From assembly GCF_008271805.1 (NCBI RefSeq), contig NZ_VSRY01000076.1, forward strand, positions 1 to 64,000: a stretch of DNA of 64,000 nt. The letters run 5' to 3'. This document shows positions 30,742-41,611 of this stretch, in pieces. Under the pieces are notes generated by a model. That model was given only the letters and a program-made list of their open reading frames with translations. It searched no databases and was not told the DNA's origin. The stretch comes from Streptomyces sp. TRM49041. GTDB taxonomy: Bacteria; Actinomycetota; Actinomycetes; Streptomycetales; Streptomycetaceae. The position numbers and the translations under genes were made by a program. Positions within the stretch are counted from its first letter, which is position 1, and every line of letters starts with the position of its first letter.

Positions 30742-32124
30742 ATGACCGCAACGGGGGAACACCAGGACGCCACGGGCACGCTCGCCCGTGGCTTGTGGTG
30801 GTGGGAGAGACGGCGGAGCGCCGCGCTGGACATCGGGCTCGGGGTCCTCTCGTCGCTGGAGTGCGGGATCGAGGGGATCGGGTTCGCCGAGAGCGCCGCG
30901 CTGCCGGTGCCGGTGGGGGTGCTGTTCGGGCTGCTGGTCGGGGCCGTGCTCGTGCTGCGGCGGCGGTGGCCGATCGTCGTCGTGCTGGTGGCCATCGCGA
31001 TCACGCCGGCCGAGATGGGTTACCTGATGGGCCTGGTCGGCCTGTACACGCTGGCCGCGTCCGAGGTGCCGCGGCGGATCATCGCGGCGCTGGCGGGCAT
31101 GTCGCTGGTCGCGGCGTTCCTGGTGACGTTCGTTCAGGTACGGCAGGACGTCGGGGCGGCGGACTTCGACCCCGGCTCCTGGTACGTGCCGCTCGTGTCG
31201 GTGATCATGTCGCTCGGCCTGACGGCGCCGCCCGTGCTGTTCGGGCTCTATATAGGGGCGCGCCGGAGGCTCATGGAGAGTCTGCGGGAGCGGGCCGACA
31301 GCCTGGAGCAGGAGCTGTCGCTCCTCGCCGACCAGGCGGAGCAGCGGGCGCAGCTGGCGCGTACGGAGGAGCGGACGCGGATCGCCCGCGAGATGCACGA
31401 CGTGGTGGCGCACCGGGTGAGCCTGATGGTGGTGCATGCGGCGGCCCTTCAGGCGGTGGCGCCGAAGGACCCGCAGAAGGCGGTGAAGAACGCGGCGCTG
31501 GTCGGCGAGATGGGGCGGCAGGCGCTGACGGAGCTGCGGGAGATGCTGGGCGTCCTCCGCTCCGAGCAGCCGTCGCCGGTCGCGGCGGGCGTCGGCGCCG
31601 GTGCGGACACGGGCGCGGCGGGCGTGGCCGCGGGCGTCGGCGCCGGTGCCGGTTCGGGCGCGGGGGCGCGGCCCCTCGTGGCGGTCGGCCGGGCGGCGGC
31701 CTCGGCGGCGGAGGCCGCCACCGCCGAGGACGGTCCTGGCCTCGGCGACATGGAGGAGCTGATCGAGCAGTCGCGGGCGGCCGGTACGGTCGTCGAGCTG
31801 CTGGTCGTGGGCGAGGCCCGGGAGTACGCGCCGGAGCTGGAGCAGACCGCGTACCGGGTCGTGCAGGAGGGCCTGACGAACGTCCACAAGCACGCGGCGG
31901 GTGCCAAGGTCGTCGTACGGCTCGCTCACCGCGGCGACGAGGTCGCCATGCAGGTCGAGAACGGCCCCTCAGACGCCGCCGCCACGGACGCCGGTCTCCC
32001 CAGCGGCGGCAACGGCCTGGTGGGCATGCGCGAGCGCGTGACGGCCCTGGGCGGCGTCTTCGTCTCGGGCCCGACGGACGAGGGCGGCTTCAAGGTCTCG
32101 GCGGTACTGCCGTCGGGGCGGTAG
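30742..32124 (+). CDS. Sensor histidine kinase (NarL/DesK class), orphan
   Basis: A 460-aa membrane kinase. About five helices span residues 20-170. A cytoplasmic coiled coil leads into the HisKA_3 dimerisation box (ERTRIAREMHDVVAHRVSLMV, phospho-acceptor His in MHDVV). A long Ala/Gly linker follows (VGAGADTGAAGVAAGVGAG), then the HATPase domain (VQEGLTNVHKHAAGA; GNGLVGMRERVTALGG). No response-regulator gene is adjacent on either side. Signal unknown. The ATG at 30742 follows GGGAGC. The first 27 codons of the longer frame are rejected. Confidence 0.9.
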   Translation: MTATGEHQDATGTLARGLWWWERRRSAALDIGLGVLSSLECGIEGIGFAESAALPVPVGVLFGLLVGAVLVLRRRWPIVVVLVAIAITPAEMGYLMGLVGLYTLAASEVPRRIIAALAGMSLVAAFLVTFVQVRQDVGAADFDPGSWYVPLVSVIMSLGLTAPPVLFGLYIGARRRLMESLRERADSLEQELSLLADQAEQRAQLARTEERTRIAREMHDVVAHRVSLMVVHAAALQAVAPKDPQKAVKNAALVGEMGRQALTELREMLGVLRSEQPSPVAAGVGAGADTGAAGVAAGVGAGAGSGAGARPLVAVGRAAASAAEAATAEDGPGLGDMEELIEQSRAAGTVVELLVVGEAREYAPELEQTAYRVVQEGLTNVHKHAAGAKVVVRLAHRGDEVAMQVENGPSDAAATDAGLPSGGNGLVGMRERVTALGGVFVSGPTDEGGFKVSAVLPSGR

Positions 32125-32154
32125 CCGCGGCCCCGGCACCAGGGCGTCGGACCG

Positions 32155-32643
32155 TCAGGGGTTGGTGAGGCGTACCGGGTGGGCGCCCGTGACCAGCGCG
32201 CTCAGGGCGTGGTCGATGTCCGGGCCGAGGTACCAGTCGCCCGTGTGGTCCAGGCTGTACACGCGCCCCTCGGTGTCGATCGCCAGGACGGCCTGGTCGT
32301 CGGCCTCCGCGCCCAGGGGCGCCAGCTCCGTCGCCAGGGCGCGGCCCAGGTCCGCGAGGGTGCGCGTGAGGTGCAGCCCGGCCAGGGGGTCGACGACGAG
32401 CGGGGTCGGCGCGATCTGCCGGCCGGCCCTCGGCGGGGTGATCCGCAGCCCGCCGAACTCCGCCCATGCCTCGACCGCCGCCGGGAACACACTGTGCCGG
32501 TGCCCGGCGGGCGACACATGGGCGCGCAGGGTGTCGGCCCAGTGCTCGGCCTGTTTGATGTCCCAGCGGCCGGGCTGCCAGCCGGCCTCCCGCAGGGCGG
32601 CGTCCACGGCGACGGAGAAGCGGGTGGTGTTCAGGTCGGGCAT
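32155..32643 (-). CDS. SUKH-3 family immunity protein
   Basis: 162 aa matching the SUKH-3 pattern of polymorphic-toxin immunity proteins: AGWQPGRWD near the N-terminus, FPAAVEAWAEFGGLRI, VVDPLAGLH, and a C-terminal VYSLDHTGDWYLGPDIDHALSAL. SUKH proteins bind and neutralise nuclease or deaminase toxins. Directly upstream on the same strand, only 11 bp away, is a YwqJ-type deaminase, the expected toxin partner. No strong ribosome-binding site precedes the ATG, consistent with translational coupling. The antagonism is inferred from family and adjacency. Confidence 0.82.
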   Translation of the reverse strand: MPDLNTTRFSVAVDAALREAGWQPGRWDIKQAEHWADTLRAHVSPAGHRHSVFPAAVEAWAEFGGLRITPPRAGRQIAPTPLVVDPLAGLHLTRTLADLGRALATELAPLGAEADDQAVLAIDTEGRVYSLDHTGDWYLGPDIDHALSALVTGAHPVRLTNP

Positions 32644-32654
32644 GTCGGGTGCGG

Positions 32655-33242
32655 TCAGCCGTTCTGGTGAATCGAGTTCGAGTTCGAGGTCGAGGTCGGG
32701 TTCGAGGTCGGGTTCGGGTTCGGGTTCGGGTCGACGGGGCGTACCCCGAAGTGTGCGAGGAGCGCGGCGCAGGAGCGGCAGGGCGCGGCGTAACTGCCGT
32801 GCAGCGGGTCGCCGTCCTCCCGGATGCGCCGCGCGGTGATCTTGGCATGTTTGAGGGACCGCTTCGCCTCGCCCGCCGTGAGCGGTTTGCGCCGGGCCCG
32901 CTTGGAGCGGCCGTCCTCCGCGGCGGTCAGATGCCGGGACAGCAGGATGGCCTCGGGGCAGCGCCCGGTGAAGCGCTCCCGCTGTCCGCTTGTGAGGGTG
33001 TCGAGGAAATCCTGTACGAGGGGGTGCAGCGCGGGCGGCTGGTTGCCGCGCGCGGCGGTACATGTGAGGGTCTCGCCGCGGACGGAGAGGGCCGCACCGA
33101 CGGTGGGCAGTATGCCGTCACGGCGGTGACGGAGCGTGGGCGCGCGGTCGGGGGTCGCTGAGCTCCACGAGAGACGCGGGTCTCCGGTGCCGGGCCCCGT
33201 GGCGGTGGCTGCGGGTGTGCTGCCCGGTCGCGCTGCGTTCAT
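32655..33242 (-). CDS. YwqJ-type deaminase toxin-domain protein
   Basis: A 195-aa protein with an apparently intact deaminase core: C-P-E at residues 95-97 and P-C-R-S-C at 154-158, the zinc/catalytic pattern of the YwqJ-like toxin deaminases. No secretion signal, pre-toxin or repeat region is seen, so it is a stand-alone cytoplasmic-looking domain. The last 35 residues are a low-complexity tail (DPNPNPNPTSNPT...) encoded by tandem hexamers at 32662-32733, which is a contingency-like tract. Substrate (nucleic acid or nucleotide) unknown. Paired with the SUKH-3 gene downstream. Confidence 0.8.
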   Translation of the reverse strand: MNAARPGSTPAATATGPGTGDPRLSWSSATPDRAPTLRHRRDGILPTVGAALSVRGETLTCTAARGNQPPALHPLVQDFLDTLTSGQRERFTGRCPEAILLSRHLTAAEDGRSKRARRKPLTAGEAKRSLKHAKITARRIREDGDPLHGSYAAPCRSCAALLAHFGVRPVDPNPNPNPTSNPTSTSNSNSIHQNG

Positions 33243-33472
33243 GGTGTGTGCTGTTCCCCTCTGTGCAATCCCCCCAGTTGCGTGGACAGACTGCCAAACG
33301 GGTGGGGAGATGGGAAACGGGATCCCCGAAACGTGCCACGGGTGTGGTGCATGATCGCCGATGTGTCACCTGGGGGTGACGGATGGTCACCGAAGTGGAG
33401 GCCCGGACCGCCCTCCGGCCCCACCGCATAGGCTGTGCGGAACCAGCCAGCAGCAGCCAGGGGGCAACCGCC

Positions 33473-34468
33473 ATGACGACAGGTCGGCCGACGGGTCGGC
33501 TCGGGCACCACGCCGCGCCGCCGAACGCGGCCTACGCCGGGCAGGTCGTGCACTTCCCGGACCCTGTCCGGGCCGCCCGTCACCCCGGAGGGGTACGGAT
33601 CGACGCCGACGGCCGCCCGGACTTCTCGCCGTACGCGCGTGCCGCCGCGGAGATCGCGGAGCCCCCGGCGGGGTTCGGCGTGGACGAGCTGCGGCTGACG
33701 GACTACGTGTCCGCGAACGCCGCGCTGCACGCGGACGGCCACGCCCTGTGGGACACGGTACCGGCGGTGGCGACGCCGCACGGCTGGACCTGGCACCACG
33801 TGCCGGACACGCGCCGGATGGAGCTGGTCCCCGTGGAGGTGAAGGCGCTGCTGCGCCACCACGGCGGTCTGGCCACGGCGGCGGTCGACCAGGACAAGCG
33901 CGGCACGCGCCCGCTCCAGGAGACCCGCCCCGCCCACTTCGGGCTGCCCAGGGGTGCGGTGTCCGTGTCCGAGTCCCAGCTGCAGGGCGTCGAGGAGGAC
34001 CTCGGCTACCGGTTGCCGGGTGCGTACCGCACGTTCCTGAAGGCCGCCGGCGGCTGCGCCCCGGTGGGTGTCGCTCTCGACGCGGAGCTGGGACTCCTGA
34101 TCGACCAGCCGTTCTTCACGGTGCGGGACGAGGCCGGGGCCAACGACCTGCTGTACGTCAACAAGTGTCTGCGGGACCATCTGACGAAGGACTACCTGGG
34201 CGTCGGCTTCGTCCAGGGCGGACTGCTGGCGGTCAAGGTGCGCGGCGCCGGGGCGGGTTCGGTGTGGTTCTGCCCGCACGACGACGCGCGGGACGGGGAC
34301 GGGTCGGCGATCCAGGACCGCATGGAGCGGCTGCTGCTGCCGTGCGGCGCGGACTTCGACGCGTTCCTGCAGCGCCTGGCGGGCAGTCCGCCGGAGTTGG
34401 AGACGGTGGCGAACCTGATGGTGGACGGCGGCTTCGCGCGGGCTGTCCCCGTGACGGGCGAGGGGTGA
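33473..34468 (+). CDS. WHH nuclease-like domain fused to SMI1/KNR4 (SUKH) immunity domain
   Basis: 331 aa. Residues about 40-135 match the WHH branch of HNH/Endo VII toxins: RPDFSPYA (48-55), SANAAL, GWTWHHV (104-110, W107-H108-H109), MELVPVEVKALLRHHGG. The usual His in the LVP..VH position is Lys-124, so the nuclease may be weakened or inactive. Residues about 155-310 are an SMI1/KNR4-type SUKH domain (VEEDLGYRLPGAYRTFLKAAGG, LLYVNKCL). Toxin-like and immunity-like domains in one chain suggest self-neutralisation, a decoy, or domestication. ATG follows AGGGGG. Divergent from the deaminase/SUKH-3 pair. Confidence 0.8.
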   Translation: MTTGRPTGRLGHHAAPPNAAYAGQVVHFPDPVRAARHPGGVRIDADGRPDFSPYARAAAEIAEPPAGFGVDELRLTDYVSANAALHADGHALWDTVPAVATPHGWTWHHVPDTRRMELVPVEVKALLRHHGGLATAAVDQDKRGTRPLQETRPAHFGLPRGAVSVSESQLQGVEEDLGYRLPGAYRTFLKAAGGCAPVGVALDAELGLLIDQPFFTVRDEAGANDLLYVNKCLRDHLTKDYLGVGFVQGGLLAVKVRGAGAGSVWFCPHDDARDGDGSAIQDRMERLLLPCGADFDAFLQRLAGSPPELETVANLMVDGGFARAVPVTGEG

Positions 34469-34475
34469 CGGTCCG

Positions 34476-37298
<2,823 letters not shown>

Positions 37299-37321
37299 CC
37301 TGCCGACCCTGTTGACGTCAC

Positions 37322-37354
37322 GCCCCTGCCCGTACGGACGGTACGGCCAGGGGC
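37322..37354 (+). terminator. Hairpin terminator after toxin/SUKH island
   Basis: GCCCCTGCCCGTAC (37322-37335) and GTACGGCCAGGGGC (37341-37354), 14 bp with one mismatch, loop GGACG. It lies 24 bp past the stop of the large fusion gene. Confidence 0.75.
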
Positions 37355-37391
37355 GCTGCCGTGTCCGGGCGTGACGCGGATGCGCTTCCTG

Positions 37392-37419
37392 GAGGTCACC
37401 CCGCGTGCGCGGGGAACAC
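37392..37419. repeat. Solitary CRISPR type I-E-like repeat
   Basis: A 28-nt element beginning GAGGTCACCCCGCG, with the perfect dyad CCCCGCG-TG-CGCGGGG (37399-37412) and ending GAACAC. Length, dyad position and flanks match the type I-E repeat consensus. No second copy at 60-62 bp spacing and no cas genes are in the window. The remaining 315 bp to the IS hold nothing recognisable and have visibly lower GC than the core. Confidence 0.5.
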
Positions 37420-37734
37420 AGGGCCTGACGTGGGGTTCTACGGCGCGGCGGCTGCAGTTTTGCTTACTTGAGCAGAGTCCGACAATTGGGTGGAATGGTG
37501 AGATGCATGCATATCGCGCCTCATGGCTCCTGGGTGCGTGAGCGCCCACGCTCAGTCGCTGATAACTCCTGTCCTCGTGAGCTCATTGGACATGAATGGC
37601 GCTTCTGCGGATGCGATACGTCGAAGTTGGGGATCGGGGACGCCTCGCGTGATAGTGAGCTAGTGCGCAGGTCGCAGTGCCGCCGTGGCGAGTCTCGCTG
37701 TCGGATCGTGCGGGCTGTTGTGGTCGGGGACTTA

Positions 37735-38632
37735 GAGCTCCTAACGCAATGACGTGAGCCGTCTCCAGCAGATGAGCGCGCATCCGAGGCTGAGGAGGGC
37801 TTCGTGGATGTCGTGGCGGATCTCCCAGCGGATCCGCAGGCGGCGGAAGTGGTGCAGGAGGGCGAACGCCCGCTCGACGACCCATCGCTCAGTGCCCAGG
37901 CCGGAGCCGTGCTCGGTGTTGCGGCGCGCGATCAGCGGCCGGATGCCGAGTTCACGTACCAGCCGCCGGTACTTGTCGTGGTCGTATCCGCGGTCCGCGA
38001 GGACCGCGTCGGGGCGCCGACGGGGCCGACCACGCTTGCCCCTCACGGGCGGCAGGGTTTCCAGCAGCGGGATAAGCTGGGTGACGTCGTTGAGGTTGCC
38101 GCCGGTGAGTGTGACGGCGAGCGGGATCCCAGTGGCGTCGGTGATTAGGTGGTGCTTGCTGCCCGCCCTGCCCCGATCGACAGGACTTCGTCCCGTCTTG
38201 ATCCCCCTTTTAGGGCTCTGACGTGCGAGGAGTCCACGGCCGCACGGGAGAAGTCGAGCGCGTCGGTGGCCCTCAGTTTCGCGAGCAGAACCTCGTGCAG
38301 CTGCTGCCACACTCCGGCTTCGTGCCACTTGGCTAGGCGTCGCCAGCAGGTCATCCCCGAGCCGAAGCCCAGTTCCTGGGGCAGGTGCTCCCAGGGGATC
38401 CCCGTGTGCAGCACGAACAGGATCCCTTGCAGGACCAGGCGGTCATCCAGACGCTTCCGGCCCGGGTAACGCGAACGACGCTCAACCTTCGGCAACAGCG
38501 GCTTGATCACCGCCCACAACTCGTCGTTGACCTCCCACGGCTTCGGCCGTGCCACCCCAACCTCTCCCCAGCACGATCAACCTGACGCTGAGCGGGATCC
38601 AACCACACCGTTGATCATTCTGTTGGCAATAC
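37735..38632 (-). mobile_element. IS5-family (IS427-like) insertion sequence
   Basis: Left end GAGCTCCTAACG starts at 37735, flanked by TTA. The inverted copy at 41612 ends at the same point flanked by TAA on its own strand, fitting a TNA target. The right end is less clear: CATTCTGTTGGCAATAC at 38616-38632 matches the left inverted repeat at 10 of 17 positions. It carries one transposase in two frames. Size about 0.9 kb. Confidence 0.8.
37741..38555 (-). CDS. IS5-family transposase (two frames, programmed frameshift)
   Basis: DDE transposase split over two overlapping frames. The first (38555 to 38145, 136 aa) starts MARPKPWEVNDELWAVIKPLLP and carries the first catalytic Asp in AVDSSHVRALKG. 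The second frame (to 37741) carries VLADRGYDHDK (second Asp) and WVVERAFALLHHFRRLRIRWE (Glu). They would be joined by a -1 shift on the A4G5 run at 38203-38211, just after the first Asp, the usual IS427 arrangement. Both parts are open with all catalytic residues, so the element could be active. Predicted fused length is about 270 aa. Confidence 0.85.
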
Positions 38633-38746
38633 CTGGTCGCCGATCTACCCGCGGCACGATGGTGCGACGGCGACCCCGAGCCGCAGCACCGCATCGACTT
38701 CGTGGACTACGCGCCCCTCAAGCACCCGTCAACGGGCGGGCTATGA
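38633..38746 (+). pseudogene. 3' remnant of an unidentified gene next to the IS
   Basis: Directly beyond the IS, a short frame encodes YLVADLPAARWCDGDP and then RIDFVDYAPLKHP before a TGA. Composition and codon bias look coding, but there is no start: it is truncated at the IS junction. Family not recognised. The missing 5' part is not found left of the IS, so sequence was deleted or the insertion brought in foreign flanks. Confidence 0.45.
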
Positions 38747-38816
38747 CGAAGGTCCAATGCCCGCCTTGCCCTTCGGCCGAGGCGTAGCTCCGGGCGCGTT
38801 TCTAGCGTCCGGAGGC

Positions 38817-39581
38817 ATGAACAGAGAGCAGCTGTACAAGACGGGTTGGCGGTTGGCGGGGGCGTCGGCCGTGGGCGGTGCCGGGGTGGGCGCCGTGGTG
38901 TGGCTCGCCCCCGGCGGGCTGGGTGAGCAGGATCCGGTTGCCGTCGAAAGCGGTGCCAGCGCGGACGGGTACCGGGCGGTGCACGACGCCGTGGCGGGGG
39001 CGCCCGAGTGGCTGGGGACGCTGCTGGTGGTGGCCGGCGAGGCGGTGCTGGTCGTCCTCGGGTTGCTGCTCGCCTGGATGGGGTGGATGGCCCTGCGCCG
39101 CAAGGACGCACGGCTGACCGGCGGAGCCATGCTCGTCGGGGTGGGCACGCTGGTGGCGTACGGGGTCAGCGAGGGCGTGAAGCTCGCGGTGGGCGAAATG
39201 CGGCCCTGCAATGCGCTGCGGGGTGTGGCCGCGGTTGCCGAGTGCCCCGGGGCTGGGGACTGGGCTTTCCCCAGCAACCACGCCACGCTGGCCGCGGGGC
39301 TGGCCGTCGGGGTGGCCTTGCTGCGGCCCTGGCTGGCCGTCTTGACCTTGCCGCTGGCCGGAGCCGCGGCATTGCTGCGGGTCGCTGTCGGCGTGCACTA
39401 CCCGCATGATGTGGTGGCCGGCGCAGTGCTCGGGGCAACCGGAACGGCGGCCGTCCTCGTGTTGGCCTGGCCGCTCGCAACCCGTGCGATATCAGCGGTC
39501 CTCGCGAAGTTGGGCTGGCACGATCCCGGCTTCGTGGGCGACCACGGCCGCGGCCGCCCGGTTGTCGACGCTGAGCCGTGA
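38817..39581 (+). CDS. PAP2-superfamily membrane phosphatase
   Basis: A 254-aa polytopic protein with the three phosphatase motifs: KLAVGEMRPC, FPSNHATLAAG and RVAVGVHYPHDVVAGA. Such enzymes dephosphorylate lipid phosphates such as undecaprenyl pyrophosphate or phosphatidic acid at the membrane. GGAGG lies only one base before the ATG, too close for normal initiation, so the message may be leaderless or start elsewhere. Its last 90 bp overlap the 3' end of the response regulator on the other strand, an unusually long tail-to-tail overlap. Confidence 0.88.
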   Translation: MNREQLYKTGWRLAGASAVGGAGVGAVVWLAPGGLGEQDPVAVESGASADGYRAVHDAVAGAPEWLGTLLVVAGEAVLVVLGLLLAWMGWMALRRKDARLTGGAMLVGVGTLVAYGVSEGVKLAVGEMRPCNALRGVAAVAECPGAGDWAFPSNHATLAAGLAVGVALLRPWLAVLTLPLAGAAALLRVAVGVHYPHDVVAGAVLGATGTAAVLVLAWPLATRAISAVLAKLGWHDPGFVGDHGRGRPVVDAEP

Positions 39582-40175
39582 CAGGATCGAGCTGACGTGC
39601 GCCTTGACCGTGCCCTCCACCACGTGGAGGGCACGCGCGATCTGGCCGTTGGACAGCCCGGAGCCGAGGTGGGCCAGCACTTCGCGCTCCCGCTCGGACA
39701 GGGCTTCGACCCGGTTGCGGGCGGCGGTCCGTCGTCCGGCGGCCGCGGCCGTGTCGCCGGCGGCCAGGTGGGCGACGACCCGGGCGGCGATCTTCGGTGA
39801 GAGGTACGCCGCCCCGTCGGCCACCGCGTGCACGCCCCGGATCAGCTCCTCGGGCTCGCCGGACTTGAGCAGAAAACCCGAGGCCCCGCTGCCGAGGGAC
39901 TGGAGCACGTAGTCGTCCTCGCCGAAGGTCGTCAGCATGATGACGCCGGTGTCCTGCACCGTCCTGCGGATCTCCGCCGCGGCTTCGATGCCGCCCACGC
40001 CCGGCATGCGGATGTCGAGCACGGCCACCCGGGGGCGGTGCCGCTGGGCGAGCTCCACCGCGCCGTGCCCGTCGGCGGCTTCGGCGACGACCTCGATCTC
40101 CAGATCGGTGGCGAGTACGGCTCGGACGCCCGCGCGGACCATGGGTTCATCATCGGCGATCAGTACCTGGATCAT
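39492..40175 (-). CDS. NarL-family response regulator
   Basis: 227 aa. The receiver IQVLIADDEPMVRAG has the acidic pair, phospho-Asp in VAVLDIRMPGVGG, and Lys in GFLLKSGEP. The C-terminal LuxR HTH is LSEREREVLAHLGSGLSNGQIARAL, then EGTVKAHVSSILSRLSV. The start overlaps the kinase stop (ATGA at 40172-40175), so the pair is co-translated. Targets unknown; the convergent phosphatase gene is an obvious candidate. Confidence 0.93.
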   Translation of the reverse strand: MIQVLIADDEPMVRAGVRAVLATDLEIEVVAEAADGHGAVELAQRHRPRVAVLDIRMPGVGGIEAAAEIRRTVQDTGVIMLTTFGEDDYVLQSLGSGASGFLLKSGEPEELIRGVHAVADGAAYLSPKIAARVVAHLAAGDTAAAAGRRTAARNRVEALSEREREVLAHLGSGLSNGQIARALHVVEGTVKAHVSSILSRLSVDNRAAAAVVAHEAGIVPAQLREDR

Positions 40176-41521
40176 GCGACGTCCACCATATCGGCGGAGG
40201 TCAGCGTGGCGTCCCGGAAGCAGAGGCGGTACGCGGTGTCGGCGAACTGGTCGTCGAGCGGGTTGGCCGTCACGGCGTAGAACTCGCACCTGGCGTCCGA
40301 GGGCCGGTAGGGTGTCTGCCGCTCCGGCAGGCGCAGCTCCGTACGCTCCTGGCCCGGCCGCAGATCGGCGTACTCCTGGGGCGTCAGCACTGACTCCCTG
40401 ACCATCAGTACCTCCCACACCTGCAGGGCGCTGGCGAGCAGGACGACGACCGTGGGCGGCACCAGGATCGCAGCGACGGTCGTCCGGCCGAGTCGGCGAC
40501 GCGCGCGGCGGTGCTCCAGCGGCGGTTGTGCGGCCGTCGGCTGCACAACCGCGGTGTGCGGCAGCCAGACGCGGACGGCGAAGCCCTCGCCCTCGGGGCC
40601 ATACTCCAGCCGCCCGCCCGCGAGCCTGACCCGTTCGTCGAGGCCAATCAACCCGTGCCCGCCGCGTGCGCAGGGCCCCAGCTCGCCTGACCCTGGCCCG
40701 TTCTCCACCGCCGCCTGCGTCGCGGCGGCACCGCTGCGCACCCGGACCGTAGCCGCCGCGCCTGGGGCGTGCTTCGCGACATTGGTCAGCGCCTCCTGGA
40801 CGATGCGGTGGACGGTGCCCGCGACCGCCGCGGGCACCTCCCCGTCATCCAGCTCAGCCTCCACCGACAGCCCAGCCCGGCGCGCCTGATCGATCAGGGT
40901 CCGCATGTCGCCGTGGGGCCGGGTGGGGGCTGCCTCGCCGCCCTCCCGGAGCACGCCGATGACCTCGCCGAGGCGGTCGACGGCGGCCTCGGCCCGGGCC
41001 CTGATGTCGCCAGCCGTCTCCCGGTGGGTCTCCGGCAGGTCGGGGGCGAGCTTCAGCGCGCCCGCGGAGAGCGCGATCAGGCTGAGGTCGTGGCCGAGCA
41101 CGTCGTGCATGTCCTGGGCGATGCGGGTCCGCTCCCGCAACCGGGCCTGCTCGGCGACGAGTTGCCGCTCCCGCTCCAGCAGCTCGGCCCGCTCCCAGCC
41201 GGCCCGCACCAGCTCCCGGTACTGCCGCCAGAATCGTCCGGCGAACCAGGGCAGCACCTCAGCCCCCGCCACGACGGCCACGAAACGGCTGCCCAGCGTG
41301 ATCCACCCCGGCACCACCACGACGGCCACCACACCGCCCGCCAGCAGCACGGCCAGCGCCACCACCGTCGCCCGGCCCCACCCCGGCCGCCGCCCCGCCA
41401 GGAAGGCGCACCCCGCGCAGGGAATCGCCCACCAGGGACTCCAGACGCTCAGTCCCGCCGCCGCCACGGCACCAGCGAGCAGGGCATACGGGGCCCAACG
41501 GTCTCGAATCGCAGAGGTCAT
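40172..41521 (-). CDS. Sensor histidine kinase with C-terminal membrane extension
   Basis: 449 aa. Two to three N-terminal helices (residues 10-95) are followed by HisKA_3 (ERTRIAQDMHDVLGHDLSLI, His-139) and HATPase (VQEALTNVAKHAPGAA; GGHGLIGLDERVRLAGG near 290). After the kinase core there is a further membrane helix (TVAAILVPPTVVVLLASALQVW, about 350-371) and about 75 extracytoplasmic residues with two Cys. Kinases of this class usually end at the ATPase domain, so this looks like a second sensory or anchoring module. Confidence 0.9.
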   Translation of the reverse strand: MTSAIRDRWAPYALLAGAVAAAGLSVWSPWWAIPCAGCAFLAGRRPGWGRATVVALAVLLAGGVVAVVVVPGWITLGSRFVAVVAGAEVLPWFAGRFWRQYRELVRAGWERAELLERERQLVAEQARLRERTRIAQDMHDVLGHDLSLIALSAGALKLAPDLPETHRETAGDIRARAEAAVDRLGEVIGVLREGGEAAPTRPHGDMRTLIDQARRAGLSVEAELDDGEVPAAVAGTVHRIVQEALTNVAKHAPGAAATVRVRSGAAATQAAVENGPGSGELGPCARGGHGLIGLDERVRLAGGRLEYGPEGEGFAVRVWLPHTAVVQPTAAQPPLEHRRARRRLGRTTVAAILVPPTVVVLLASALQVWEVLMVRESVLTPQEYADLRPGQERTELRLPERQTPYRPSDARCEFYAVTANPLDDQFADTAYRLCFRDATLTSADMVDVA

Positions 41522-41611
41522 CCGCTTGACGGTACGGGAAAGGCCGGGCCGCCCGACACTGCCGAAAGTCCAATCCCGGCAACCTCCCGGTGATCGTGGG
41601 GATAGTAGGGA

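Noticed and set aside
30742..32124. A two-component system pairing this kinase with a neighbouring regulator
   Set aside because: Flanking genes are an HTH/tRNA-linked protein and a SUKH protein; no receiver domain is nearby.
37392..37419. A full CRISPR array
   Set aside because: Only one repeat-like unit was found. No second copy at spacer distance and no cas genes, so it is reported as a solitary element.
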